Source: Pseudomonadota bacterium (GTDB lineage: Bacteria; Pseudomonadota; Alphaproteobacteria; Acetobacterales; Acetobacteraceae). Taken from it: a stretch of DNA of 27,529 nt. Shown piece by piece: positions 1-7,966 of this stretch. Location of the stretch: contig JAJXXT010000041.1 in assembly GCA_021780935.1 (NCBI GenBank), positions 1 through 27,529 of the forward strand, given 5' to 3'. The notes beneath the pieces were generated by a model. The model had not been told where the DNA came from and did no database searches. It saw only the letters and a program-made list of their open reading frames with translations. Within the stretch, counting starts at the first letter, position 1, and every line of letters starts with the position of its first letter. The position numbers were made by a program, and so were the translations under genes.

Positions 1-19
1 AGGGGAAACCGGCGCCGCC

Positions 20-74
20 GGCTGGGGGTGGGAATGGCTCCGGGCTACGCCCTACGCCATCCCCACCCCCAGCC
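20..74. repeat. Large imperfect palindrome (19-bp arms, 17-nt loop)
   Basis: The left arm at 20-38 and the right arm at 56-74 are reverse complements at 18 of 19 positions. The arms are G-rich and C-rich (GGCTGGGGGTGGG / CCCACCCCCAGCC). The loop at 39-55 contains a smaller GGGC/GCCC hairpin. The element lies about 100 bp beyond the stop of moaB, in a stretch (1-176) where I see no gene. Neither side has a strong T-run; the plus side continues AGTTTCT and the minus side GGTTTCC. It could be a weak bidirectional terminator for moaB and an unseen neighbour, or one copy of a dispersed palindromic repeat. The structure is certain; its role is not. Confidence 0.7.
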
Positions 75-176
75 AGTTTCTCATCCTGATTGTCGCGGGC
101 TTCTCAGCTTGATTGCCGCGCGACAGCTGATACAGGCCGTGACGCCGCTGTGCGGTGACCGGGCGTCGCCGGGGCC

Positions 177-719
177 TCAGCCGGCCCGGCGCAAATGCTC
201 CTGCAACCGCGGCATGAGCTCAACGAGGTTGCAGGGGCGATGGCGGTTGTCGAGCTGGGTCGCCAGAATCCCGTCCCACGCATCCCGCACCGCGCCGGTG
301 CTGCCGGGCAGCGCGAACAGATAGGTGCCGCGCGCGACGCCGCCGACGGCGCGCGACTGCATCGTCGAGGTGCCGATGGTCTGGTAGCTCAACATGCGGA
401 ACAGCTCGCCGAAGCCCTCGATGCGTTTTTCCAGCACCCGTTCGAACGCCTCCGGCGTCACGTCGCGGCCGGTGATGCCGGTGCCGCCGGTGCTGATCAC
501 CACATCGATGCCCGGATCGTCGATCCAGGCGCTGAGCTGGGCGGCGATGTCGTCCGCCTCGTCACGCAGCAGCCGGCGCGCGGCGAGGCGATGGCCCGCC
601 GCCTCCAGCCGCCCCACCAGCGTGTCGCCGGAGCGGTCCTGCGCCAGGCCGCGCGTGTCCGAGACCGTGAGGACCGCAATGTTGACCGGCAGAAACGGGC
701 GGGATTCGTCGAGGGGCAT
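177..719 (-). CDS. moaB: Molybdenum cofactor biosynthesis protein B (MoaB)
   Basis: This 180-residue protein belongs to the MoaB/Mog molybdopterin-binding family, cytosolic proteins of molybdenum cofactor synthesis that bind or adenylylate molybdopterin. Visible signatures are the N-terminal VLTVSDTR strand, the central [17 protein letters not shown] motif that binds the pterin phosphate, and the C-terminal [14 protein letters not shown] loop. The family's SRAVGG segment is also present. Length is normal. The ATG at 719 begins just before the conserved fold. A GGAGG lies about 13 nt upstream, inside the perfect palindrome GCCTCCGGAGGC (732-743). The gene follows the lytic transglycosylase after 42 nt on the same strand and is probably the last gene of a udg-slt-moaB transcript. 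Confident on family; MoaB versus Mog rests on overall likeness. Confidence 0.93.
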   Translation of the reverse strand: MPLDESRPFLPVNIAVLTVSDTRGLAQDRSGDTLVGRLEAAGHRLAARRLLRDEADDIAAQLSAWIDDPGIDVVISTGGTGITGRDVTPEAFERVLEKRIEGFGELFRMLSYQTIGTSTMQSRAVGGVARGTYLFALPGSTGAVRDAWDGILATQLDNRHRPCNLVELMPRLQEHLRRAG

Positions 720-761
720 GGCGGTGCCGAAGCCTCCGGAGGCGGCGCGCCAGGGAGCGCG

Positions 762-2639
762 TCAGGGGGCCGGACGGTAGCGCGGCCAGCGATCCGCCGC
801 CAGCGCGTCGAGCGAGGCCGGCACGCGGCCCATCCGAGCGGCATAGATCCAGGTATAGGTCAGCACGCGCGGGATGAAGGCGCGGGTTTCGTCGATCGGA
901 ATCGCCTCGATGAACAGCAGAGGGTCGCCGCGATCCACGATCGTCCTGGACCAGCGCGCGAAGGCGGCCGGCCCCGCGTTGTAGCTCGCGAGGACGCGCA
1001 GCAGGCTGGCATCGATCGCCGGGCGCGCGCCGAGCCAGGCGACATAGCGCTCGCCCAGTGCCAGGTTGTTGGCGGCATCGAAGACGTTTCCAGGCCGCCC
1101 GGCGGCGATGAACCGCGCCGTCGCCGGCATGATCTGCATCAACCCGGCCGCACCGGCGCGCGAGACCAGCCGCGCGTCGAGATTCGATTCCGCCCGCGCG
1201 ATGCCGAGGATCAGCGCGGGGTCGGTGGTGAAGCCGCCACGGGGTGCGACATCCGGCAGGGTAAAGCGGATCGCCGCGCGCGGCTGGCCGTCGATGGCCG
1301 CGGCAAGGTCGGCGGCCTGGCCGGCCAGCCTGCCCATGCGGGCGCGCGCCGCGACCAGCATCACCGAGCGCGCGAGTATCGGATCGGAGGCCGCGGCAAG
1401 CGCCAGTTCGCCCGCCGCCCAATGGCGCGCGCCGACCTGCAGCAGCGCGAAAGCCTGCCGGCCGGCGCTGGTGGCCAGCAGCGCGTCCACGTCGGCGAGA
1501 CCCAGCGTCTCCACCGGCGTGCTGCCCGGTGTGGCCGGGCCGAGCAGGCTCATGCCGAGGATGCGCCGTGCCAGCAGCCCGTAGAACGTCGCCGGCTCCT
1601 GCGCCGCGCGGGTGAGCCATACGCGCGCGCCGTGCGGGCGATGCAACGCCTGATAGGCGCGGGCGGCCCAGAACGCGGCGGCGGCGCGCTGGTTGGGGGT
1701 GGTGCGGCCGGCAAGCCAGGCGGCCTCGAACATCGGCCTCGCCTTCGCCGGCTCGCCCATGCGCCACGCGGCGAGACCGGCAACGAACCCCGCCTCCGCC
1801 GGCACCTCGCACGGCGTGGGCCCGGCGGCGGGCTTGCGGTCGCTACAGGCATGCGTGGCAGGGGCGGCCGTGTCGTAGGCCTCCTGGTCGCGGTTGGCGA
1901 GAAACAGCACATGCCCGGCCTCGGCCCGCAGCGCGGCGGCGTAGTCCGGCGGAACGTCGCTGTGGGCAATGATCGTCGCGGCGGCGTAGGGCGTGCGGCC
2001 ATGCGCGGCGGCGAGCACGCGCGCATCGAGCGCCCAGTTGCGGTGCAACCCAGGGCCCAGCGCGATGTCGGGGTCGGGTGCGGCAGCGGCGGGCACCGGC
2101 GGCGCCAGCGAGGGCTGGCTCGGCGCCGGCGGCGGCTTGGCTCCCGGCGGCAGGCGGAAGCGCATGAGGTGGTGGATGCGGCGCGCCTCGACGAGATGGG
2201 GCCAGCGGGCGAGCCAGGCCGCCAGCGTCGCGGCATCGGGGCGCGTACCGGGACCGAGATAGCGATCCGCCAGCACATGGCCGAGCATCGCTTGGCCCAG
2301 CCGCGTCGAGGTATCGATGCGCGGATCGAGCGCCGCCGCCGCCGCAGCCTGGCCACGCGCCTGCAAGGCGAAGATGTGGCGCAGCAGGGCGGCCTGGCTG
2401 GGGGTCAGCGGTTGCGGCAGGGCCACCGGTTGCGCCGACGAAAGGCGCGGCACCGCAAACGCCGCCTCCACCCTGGCATGGGCCGGGGTGTGTTCGGGCG
2501 CCGCGCGACCGGCGACGGTCGCACTGGGGTGGGCCTCGGCAATTCCGGCGCTGGCCAGAAGGGCGGCTCCGACCAGCAAGGTGCACAACGCACGAGCCGA
2601 AGCCATGAGGCGGGGAGGGGTGGGACCGCTCGCTCGCAT
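762..2639 (-). CDS. Soluble lytic murein transglycosylase (SLT domain)
   Basis: This 625-residue secreted enzyme of the Slt70 kind should cleave peptidoglycan glycan strands to 1,6-anhydro-muropeptides in the periplasm. An N-terminal signal peptide (hydrophobic CTLLVGAALLASAGIAEA, cleavage expected after AEA) is followed by a long alanine-rich helical region (about residues 60-450), matching the superhelical U and L domains. The C-terminal catalytic domain starts near residue 475. It shows ARAESNLD with catalytic Glu484, then GLMQIMPATA and ASYNAGPAAF. The total length is close to that of Slt70. An in-frame ATG at 2606 would give a more compact signal peptide; neither start has a good ribosome-binding site, so the start is uncertain. 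The gene lies between udg and moaB on the same strand. Confidence 0.92.
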   Translation of the reverse strand: MRASGPTPPRLMASARALCTLLVGAALLASAGIAEAHPSATVAGRAAPEHTPAHARVEAAFAVPRLSSAQPVALPQPLTPSQAALLRHIFALQARGQAAAAAALDPRIDTSTRLGQAMLGHVLADRYLGPGTRPDAATLAAWLARWPHLVEARRIHHLMRFRLPPGAKPPPAPSQPSLAPPVPAAAAPDPDIALGPGLHRNWALDARVLAAAHGRTPYAAATIIAHSDVPPDYAAALRAEAGHVLFLANRDQEAYDTAAPATHACSDRKPAAGPTPCEVPAEAGFVAGLAAWRMGEPAKARPMFEAAWLAGRTTPNQRAAAAFWAARAYQALHRPHGARVWLTRAAQEPATFYGLLARRILGMSLLGPATPGSTPVETLGLADVDALLATSAGRQAFALLQVGARHWAAGELALAAASDPILARSVMLVAARARMGRLAGQAADLAAAIDGQPRAAIRFTLPDVAPRGGFTTDPALILGIARAESNLDARLVSRAGAAGLMQIMPATARFIAAGRPGNVFDAANNLALGERYVAWLGARPAIDASLLRVLASYNAGPAAFARWSRTIVDRGDPLLFIEAIPIDETRAFIPRVLTYTWIYAARMGRVPASLDALAADRWPRYRPAP

Positions 2640-2696
2640 GGAGGCGCCCGCCTAGCCGCTGACGCTCCACGGGAGCAACCCTCTTGCGAATCGGCG

Positions 2697-2725
2697 AATC
2701 TCAGATCATGAGATGGGGTTGACAA
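2697..2725 (-). promoter_or_regulatory. Candidate promoter/operator upstream of the transglycosylase
   Basis: On the minus strand a -35-like TTGTCA (2725-2720) is followed 17 nt later by a weak -10-like GAGATT (2702-2697). The -10 region overlaps a perfect 6-bp palindrome, ATCTCA at 2698-2703 and TGAGAT at 2709-2714, with a 5-nt spacer. It lies 58 nt or more upstream of the transglycosylase start. A dyad over a -10 is typical of an operator, but the box matches are poor, so this is tentative. Confidence 0.22.
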
Positions 2726-2758
2726 AAAGCTTGCGGCTCCCCCCGACGGGACGGAGCC
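2724..2758 (-). terminator. Candidate intrinsic terminator after the uracil-DNA glycosylase gene
   Basis: Read on the minus strand, the bases directly after the TAA stop (2759-2761) form a hairpin, GGCTCC pairing with GGAGCC, extended by about three more pairs after one mismatch (2735-2758). A run of five T residues follows at 2728-2724, separated from the stem by six nucleotides. The gap between stem and T-run makes it a weaker than usual terminator. It would partly separate udg from the transglycosylase gene. Confidence 0.4.
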
Positions 2759-3589
2759 TTAGCGTTGTGCGTCCTGATCCAGCGCGCGGCGCAGCGAGAT
2801 CAGGTCTGCCCAGGCTTCCCGCTTCGCGCCGGGAGAGCGCAGCAGATAGGCGGGGTGGAGCATCGGCAGGGCCGGAACCGGATTTTCCAGCCCCAATATT
2901 GCCACATTCTGCCACGAGCCACGCACAGAACGAATACCTGATTTGCTCCCAGTGACGGCCTGAGTCGCCGCGGCGCCGAGCAGCACCAGCCGCCGCGGCC
3001 GCACCAGGGCGATATGGCGCATCAGGAAGGGCAGGCAGATCGCAACTTCCGCGTCGGTCGGGTTGCGGTTGCCGGGCGGGCGCCAGGGAATGAGGTTGGT
3101 GATGAGGAAGCGCGTGCGGTCAAGCCCGATCGAGGCGAGCATGCGGTCGAGCAGCTTGCCCGAGGGGCCGACGAAGGGCAGGCCGGCACGATCTTCCTCT
3201 GCCCCCGGGCCCTCGCCCACCAGCATCAGCCCGGAATCGGGATTGCCGTCGGCGAAGACCAGATTCGTCGCGGTGGCGGCGAGCGCGCAGCCGTCGAACG
3301 CGGCCAGCGCCGCGCGCAGCGCCTCCCGGGTGGTGGCGGCGGCGGCGATCTCGGCCGCGCGGCGGGCGGCCGGCGCCACGGGCAGGGTTGCCGCAACGGA
3401 GCGCGGTGCCGCTGTCGAGGCCGGTGGGGAGAATGGCGCAGCCGGTGGATCGGCCGGCGCCACGGGCAGGGCTGCCGGTTGGACGGGGCGCGGCGCCTCG
3501 GCGCGGGCGAGCCGGTCCACGGGCGCCGGGGCGATCGCCTCGTCCGCGCCGATCTCGACCTGCCAGCGAAGGGCCGCGAGGTCGTCCAC
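2759..3589 (-). CDS. Uracil-DNA glycosylase, family 4-like, with incomplete Fe-S ligand set
   Basis: This 276-residue protein should excise uracil from DNA as the first step of base excision repair. After an Ala/Pro-rich N-terminal extension (about residues 18-75) comes the catalytic domain. Motif 1 is GEGPGAEEDRAGLPFVG, the middle contains TNLIPWRPPGNR, and motif 2 is HPAYLL. Family 4 enzymes such as the Thermus one bind a [4Fe-4S] cluster with four cysteines. Here only two are present (FDGC and AICLPFL). The other two positions read Phe and Trp (WRPP in place of CRPP), so a normal cluster is unlikely. The start is a GTG with AGAGG about 11 nt upstream. It is divergent from the ETF-QO gene, with 91 nt between starts. 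It was once annotated widely as SPO1 DNA polymerase-related. Confidence 0.9.
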   Translation of the reverse strand: MDDLAALRWQVEIGADEAIAPAPVDRLARAEAPRPVQPAALPVAPADPPAAPFSPPASTAAPRSVAATLPVAPAARRAAEIAAAATTREALRAALAAFDGCALAATATNLVFADGNPDSGLMLVGEGPGAEEDRAGLPFVGPSGKLLDRMLASIGLDRTRFLITNLIPWRPPGNRNPTDAEVAICLPFLMRHIALVRPRRLVLLGAAATQAVTGSKSGIRSVRGSWQNVAILGLENPVPALPMLHPAYLLRSPGAKREAWADLISLRRALDQDAQR

Positions 3590-3680
3590 CGTGCCGCTTG
3601 CCTCTTTCCAATCGCGCTGCTGTTGCTAGACCATCCCTGCCGCCGCCGGCAACGCGCGACGGCCCGACCAGGGGAAGCGG

Positions 3681-5318
3681 ATGACCGAGCGCGAGACCAT
3701 GGAGTTCGACGTGCTGATCGTGGGCGCCGGCCCGGCGGGGCTGGCCGCCGCGGTCCGCCTCAAGCAGCGCCAGCCCGAACTTGGCGTCTGCGTGGTCGAG
3801 AAGGGCAGTGAGGTCGGCGCGCATATCCTCTCGGGTGCCGTCATCGAGCCGCGCGCGCTCGATGAGCTGCTGCCGGACTGGCGCGAGGACGAACCACCGC
3901 TGACCACCGAGGCGCGCGAAGACCGTTTTCTGTGGCTCACCGCCGGGCGGTCCTTCCAGCTTCCGACTCCGCCGACGATGCACAACGCCGGCAACTATAT
4001 CGGCTCGCTCGGCACGGTGGTGCGCTGGATGGGCGCGCGGGCCGAGGCGCTGGGTGTCGAGATCTATCCCGGCTTCGCGGCGGCGGCACCGATCGTCGAG
4101 GAGGGGGTGCTGCGTGGCGTCGTCACCGGCGACATGGGCATCGAGCGCAACGGTGAGCCGGGGCCGAACTACCAGCCGGGGATGGAGCTGCGCGCCACGC
4201 ACACGATCCTCGCCGAGGGCTGCCGCGGCTCGGTCACCAAGCGGCTGTTCGAGATTTTCGATCTGCGCCGGGGTGCGGCACCGCAGACCTACGGCATCGG
4301 CATCAAGGAGCTGTGGGAGGTGCCGGCCGAGACCCATCGCAAGGGGCTGGTCATGCACACGATCGGCTGGCCGATGGACCGTGCGACCTACGGTGGCTCG
4401 TTTCTCTACCATTGGAGTGACAGGGAGGGGGGCGCCAACCTGGTGTCCTACGGCTTCGTCGTCGGGCTCGACTACCGCAACCCGTTCCTCTCGCCGTTCG
4501 AGGAGATGCAGCGGCTGAAGACGCACCCGGCGCTGCGCGAGCATTTCAGCGGCGGGCGGCGCATCGCCTATGGCGCGCGGGCGATCTCCGAGGGCGGGCT
4601 GCAATCGCTGCCACGGCTCAGCTTTCCCGGCGGGTGCCTGGCCGGCGATACCGCGGGCTTCCTCAACGTGCCGAAGATCAAGGGCACGCATGCGGCGATG
4701 AAGTCGGGCATGCTCGCCGCCGACGCGGTGCTGGCCGCGCGCGCCGCGGGCGAGGCGGAGCCCGCGGGCCTCACCGAGGCATTCCGCGGCAGTTGGCTGC
4801 ACGAGGAGCTTGCGGCGGTGCGCAACATCCGCCCGGGCTTCGCGCGCTGGGGGCTCTGGGGCGGACTGCTGAATGCCGCCATCGACACCTATGTCCTGCG
4901 CGGCAAGGCGCCATGGACGCTGGGCCACCGGCACGCCGACCACGAGATGCTGCTGGAGGCCGACGCGGCGCAGCCCATCGCCTATCCGAAGCCCGACGGC
5001 GTGCTGACCTTCGACCGCAACGCCTCGGTGTTCATCAGCAACACCAACCACGAGGAAAACCAGCCCGCGCACCTGAAGCTGCGCGAGCCGGCGGAGGCGA
5101 TCGCGCGCAACTGGATCAGCTTCCGCAGCCCGGAGACGCGCTATTGCCCGGCCGGTGTCTACGAGATCGTCGGCGCCGCGCAGGGCGAGCCGCGGCTGCA
5201 GATCAACGCGCAGAACTGTGTCCACTGCAAAACCTGCGACATCAAGGACCCGGGCCAGAACATCGACTGGTGCACGCCCGAGGGCGGCGGCGGGCCGAAT
5301 TATCCGGCGGGGATGTAG
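3681..5318 (+). CDS. Electron transfer flavoprotein-ubiquinone oxidoreductase
   Basis: This 545-residue membrane-associated flavoprotein passes electrons from reduced ETF (fatty-acid and amino-acid oxidation) to ubiquinone. The N-terminal FAD-binding motif is VGAGPAGLAAAVRL, with glycines at 15, 17 and 20. The middle contains the GCRGSVTKRLFE and PKIKGTHAAMKSGMLAA segments typical of ETF-QO. The C-terminal ferredoxin-like [4Fe-4S] site is Cys513-x2-Cys516-x2-Cys519-x11-Cys531, followed by TPEGGGGPNYPAGM, the normal end of the family. Length is normal. A GGGGAAG ribosome-binding site precedes the ATG by a few bases. No etfA or etfB is in the window. The gene converges on the aminotransferase, 46 nt away. 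Confidence 0.97.
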   Translation: MTERETMEFDVLIVGAGPAGLAAAVRLKQRQPELGVCVVEKGSEVGAHILSGAVIEPRALDELLPDWREDEPPLTTEAREDRFLWLTAGRSFQLPTPPTMHNAGNYIGSLGTVVRWMGARAEALGVEIYPGFAAAAPIVEEGVLRGVVTGDMGIERNGEPGPNYQPGMELRATHTILAEGCRGSVTKRLFEIFDLRRGAAPQTYGIGIKELWEVPAETHRKGLVMHTIGWPMDRATYGGSFLYHWSDREGGANLVSYGFVVGLDYRNPFLSPFEEMQRLKTHPALREHFSGGRRIAYGARAISEGGLQSLPRLSFPGGCLAGDTAGFLNVPKIKGTHAAMKSGMLAADAVLAARAAGEAEPAGLTEAFRGSWLHEELAAVRNIRPGFARWGLWGGLLNAAIDTYVLRGKAPWTLGHRHADHEMLLEADAAQPIAYPKPDGVLTFDRNASVFISNTNHEENQPAHLKLREPAEAIARNWISFRSPETRYCPAGVYEIVGAAQGEPRLQINAQNCVHCKTCDIKDPGQNIDWCTPEGGGGPNYPAGM

Positions 5319-5364
5319 CGGCCCAGGACCGCGCCGGGACCGGCGTGGATCGGCTCGTCCGGTT

Positions 5365-6552
5365 TCAGCGACCAGCGCCCGTCGCGGTTTTGCTGCCGGT
5401 ACCCGCCCAGGCCGTGATGCGGCGCGCCGCCTCCGCCATGTCCGCCTCCGGGCCGCAATAGCTGAACCGCACGTAGCGGCTGCCGCGGGCGCGGTCGAAA
5501 TCGACGCCGGGCGATGCCGCGATATCCGCCTCCGCCAGCAGCCGCGCGCAGAACGCCTGCGCGTCGTTGCTGCGCTGGGAGATGTCGGCCCAGAGATAGA
5601 ACGCGCCCTCGGCCGGCGTCGCCAGCCCGATCCCCGCCGCCGGCAGCGCCGCGCGCAGCAGGTCGCGCGAACGGCGGTAGCGCGCGACATTGGCATCGAG
5701 CTCGTCCCCGCAGTCGAACGCTGCCTCCGCCGCGATCTGGGCGATATGCGGCGCGCTGATCATGTGGTTCTGCGCCAGGCACTCGACCGGCCGCACCAGA
5801 TCCTCCGGCAGCACCATCCAGCCGACGCGCCAGCCGGTCATCGAGAAATATTTCGAAAACGAGTTGATCACCACGGCGCCCGGAATGCTCGCCGCGGTCG
5901 CGATCGGCGCCTCGTAATGCAGGCCGTGATAGATTTCGTCGGAGATCAGCCGCACGCCCTCGGCCGCGCACCAGGCGCCGATCGCCGCCAGCTCGTCGGG
6001 GTGCAGCATGGTGCCGGCCGGGTTGCAGGGGCTGGCGACGATGAGCCCCTGCGGCCGCGGATGCAGCCGCTCCAGCGCCGCGATGCTGGGCTGAAACCGC
6101 GTCTCGGGCCCGGCCTCGACCAGCACCGGCTGCATGCCGAGCGAGGTGAGGATGTTGACATAGGGCGGGTAGAACGGGCTCGCGATGGCGATGCGGTCCC
6201 CGGCATCGAAGGCGGCGAGGAAGGCCAGCGGAAACGCGCCGGACGCGCCGACGGTCACGGCGATGCGCTGGGCGTCGACCGGCGTCCGGTACCAGTCCTG
6301 GTAGTGCCGCGCGATGCGCGCGCGCAGCGAGGCGCGGCCCTGCGCCTCGGTGTAGCCCATCGGCAATCCGTCGCGCAGGGCGGCCATCGCGGCCGCGACA
6401 GCGCCCGCCGGCGCGCCGGTGCCGGGCTGGCCCACCTCCATGCGGATCACCGCGCGGCCGGAGCCGAGCCGGGCCTGGCGCGCGTTGGCGGCAGCGATGA
6501 CGTCCATCACCATGAACGGCGGCACCGCGGCGCCGCGACCGGTCTTGAGCAT
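5365..6552 (-). CDS. PLP-dependent class I/II aminotransferase
   Basis: This 395-residue fold-type I aminotransferase resembles aspartate/aromatic aminotransferase family I gamma. Landmarks are the VGASGAFPLAFLAAF cofactor-binding region, SPFYPPYVN, SPCNPAGTM, SDEIYHGLHYE, the Schiff-base Lys234 in NSFSKYFSMTGWRVGW, and a C-terminal RVRFSY-like substrate-binding Arg (YVRFSYCG). The start is placed at the ATG at 6552 because it precedes the usual N-terminus (VPPFMVMDV) and sits one base after the stop of the upstream GGT-like gene (TAG-C-ATG), suggesting translational coupling. The reading frame stays open far upstream, but that extension is a shadow of the GGT-like gene. The amino-acid substrate cannot be told from sequence alone. 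Confidence 0.93.
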   Translation of the reverse strand: MLKTGRGAAVPPFMVMDVIAAANARQARLGSGRAVIRMEVGQPGTGAPAGAVAAAMAALRDGLPMGYTEAQGRASLRARIARHYQDWYRTPVDAQRIAVTVGASGAFPLAFLAAFDAGDRIAIASPFYPPYVNILTSLGMQPVLVEAGPETRFQPSIAALERLHPRPQGLIVASPCNPAGTMLHPDELAAIGAWCAAEGVRLISDEIYHGLHYEAPIATAASIPGAVVINSFSKYFSMTGWRVGWMVLPEDLVRPVECLAQNHMISAPHIAQIAAEAAFDCGDELDANVARYRRSRDLLRAALPAAGIGLATPAEGAFYLWADISQRSNDAQAFCARLLAEADIAASPGVDFDRARGSRYVRFSYCGPEADMAEAARRITAWAGTGSKTATGAGR

Positions 6553-6553
6553 G

Positions 6554-7966
6554 CTAGCCGCCGCCGAGGGCGAGCCCCTGGCCCCTGGGATCGACCGCCC
6601 AGCCGCAACTGCCGGGGCTGCCCGGCAGGTAGCGCGAGCAGGCGATGACATTGGCGCGACCGGGGTCCGGCACCGCACCGGGCTGCGGCCGCGCGGGCGT
6701 GGAGCGATCGTCGAGCGCCTGGCCGATCGCCGCCGCCGCCGCGACCGGGGCGCCCTGCTGGCCGGAGCCACCGGCAAGGGCCCGGAACGCCGGCAGATGC
6801 GGGTTAAAGGCGATCGCCGCCGAAAGCAGCGGTGCCGGCACCGTGCCGGGCGAGGCCGCCAGCACCACGCCGGTACCCGGCGCGATCCGCCCGGTGCCGA
6901 ACAGGTTGTTGAGGGAGACCGCGCAGACCACCGCGTTGCCCTGCCGGTCCACAGCGCCGAAGGTGGTGGAGGCCGGACGATCAGCGCTGCCGAGCACGCG
7001 CATCGCCGCCGGATGGCCGCCCGCCTGCTGCCACAGCCGCGCCGCGGCACCGCCGTCGAGCGGCAGGAACGCGACCTGGTTGTTGCCCCCCGCCGGCAGC
7101 ACCGTCGCCGCCGAGAAGCTGGGGATCGCCGCGCGCAGCGCCGCCGTGGTGAGGCCGCCGCCAACCTGCGTCGCGGCATCGGCAAGGCGGCTTGCCTCGG
7201 GGCCGACATAGAACGCGCCCACGCCGTTGACCCGGATGCGGGCCAGCGTGGCCGCCAGGGCCGGCTGTACCATCGCCGCGCCCGGGGGCAGCGGCACGCC
7301 GTTATGGAAGAACACGGCGCGGGCCTGCGGGTCGCCGGCCAGCGGCCCCGCCACCACGCTGATGTCGTGCGCCAGCGCATCGCTCATCGGCGCGCCGAGC
7401 CGCGCCAGCCGCTCCGCCGGCGCGATGAGCTGCGCCTCGCTCAGCCGGCCGAAATTGGCGTGCAGCAGATACATGCCACGCGGCAGCATCGGCACCGCCG
7501 CGGGCCGATCGCCACCGCCGCCGCCGGGGCGCGAGGGAAACAGGATCGCCACCGGCACACCCGCGCCGGGGGCGCTGCGCCGCGGCGAAAAAGCCAGGCA
7601 TCCGCCGCCGGCGCCGAGGCTGGCGCGCGACGGTAGGGTGACCGCCAGCGTGTAGGCCATCGCCTCCACCGCGTCCGCCGCGTCGCCGCCGGCGGCCAGC
7701 GTGGACCGCCCGACCAGCGCCGCCTGCGGCTCGTCGGCCACCACCGCGCCGATGAACCCGCCGACATAGCCGGGCGAGCCGACCGGCTTGCTCGGCGCGA
7801 ACAGCGAACCGACCGCGGCACAGCCGCTGGTCGCCATTGTGGTGGCACAGGCGACGGCGATGCCTCGCCAGGCTATGCTGCGGGCTATATCGCGGAGCTT
7901 TCCGAGAGCGTTGAAAATGCCGGGAGCGTTGGAAATACGGGGCGTGGCGGCGAAGGGGGCGGGCAT
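6554..7966 (-). CDS. Divergent gamma-glutamyltransferase-like putative lipoprotein
   Basis: This protein of about 470 residues has GGT (Ntn-hydrolase) architecture. Signs are the GGDAADAVEAMAYTLAV and SLGAGGGCLAF segments, FGRLSEAQLIAPAERLARLG, and a C-terminal VDPRGQGLALG matching the GGT end. The autoprocessing site normally reads TTHxS; here it reads TTFGA (Thr334-Thr335), followed by the conserved VDRQGNAV. The small-subunit part is about 137 residues, shorter than usual, and the Ser-Ser/GSPGG region is reduced to GGSGQQG. An N-terminal TSGC sequence after a hydrophobic stretch suggests a lipoprotein, with cysteine near residue 50. The only good in-frame start, an ATG at 7966, overlaps the start of the divergent M48 gene, so the 5' end is uncertain. 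It probably forms an operon with the aminotransferase. Catalytic activity is doubtful without the TTH motif. Confidence 0.8.
   Translation of the reverse strand: MPAPFAATPRISNAPGIFNALGKLRDIARSIAWRGIAVACATTMATSGCAAVGSLFAPSKPVGSPGYVGGFIGAVVADEPQAALVGRSTLAAGGDAADAVEAMAYTLAVTLPSRASLGAGGGCLAFSPRRSAPGAGVPVAILFPSRPGGGGGDRPAAVPMLPRGMYLLHANFGRLSEAQLIAPAERLARLGAPMSDALAHDISVVAGPLAGDPQARAVFFHNGVPLPPGAAMVQPALAATLARIRVNGVGAFYVGPEASRLADAATQVGGGLTTAALRAAIPSFSAATVLPAGGNNQVAFLPLDGGAAARLWQQAGGHPAAMRVLGSADRPASTTFGAVDRQGNAVVCAVSLNNLFGTGRIAPGTGVVLAASPGTVPAPLLSAAIAFNPHLPAFRALAGGSGQQGAPVAAAAAIGQALDDRSTPARPQPGAVPDPGRANVIACSRYLPGSPGSCGWAVDPRGQGLALGGG
7911..7939 (+). promoter_or_regulatory. Candidate promoter for the M48 metalloprotease gene
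   Basis: TTGAAA (7911-7916) and AATACG (7934-7939) are separated by 17 nt, placing a transcription start near 7946 and leaving about 20 nt of leader before the ATG at 7965. The -35 box is good and the -10 box is moderate. The element lies within the N-terminal coding part assigned to the divergent GGT-like gene. Confidence 0.35.

Noticed and set aside
195..2711. 838-codon plus-strand open frame opposite moaB and the transglycosylase
   Set aside because: It is the antisense shadow of two well-recognised genes, with an Arg/Gly/Ala-biased composition and no domain. High GC content removes stop codons in such frames.
2719..2724. Perfect TTGACA on the plus strand
   Set aside because: No usable -10 lies at 16-18 nt, and the downstream plus strand is antisense to udg.
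5332..5345. Small hairpin CGCCG/CGGCG between ETF-QO and the aminotransferase as a bidirectional terminator
   Set aside because: The stem is five base pairs with no T-run on either side; such dyads are expected by chance at this GC content.
3120..5696. 858-codon minus-strand frame across udg, ETF-QO and the aminotransferase
   Set aside because: It overlaps three recognised genes and has shadow composition without any family motif.
6553..7380. N-terminal extension of the aminotransferase frame
   Set aside because: The extension is a frame-shifted shadow of the GGT-like gene; the conserved aminotransferase start lies at 6552.
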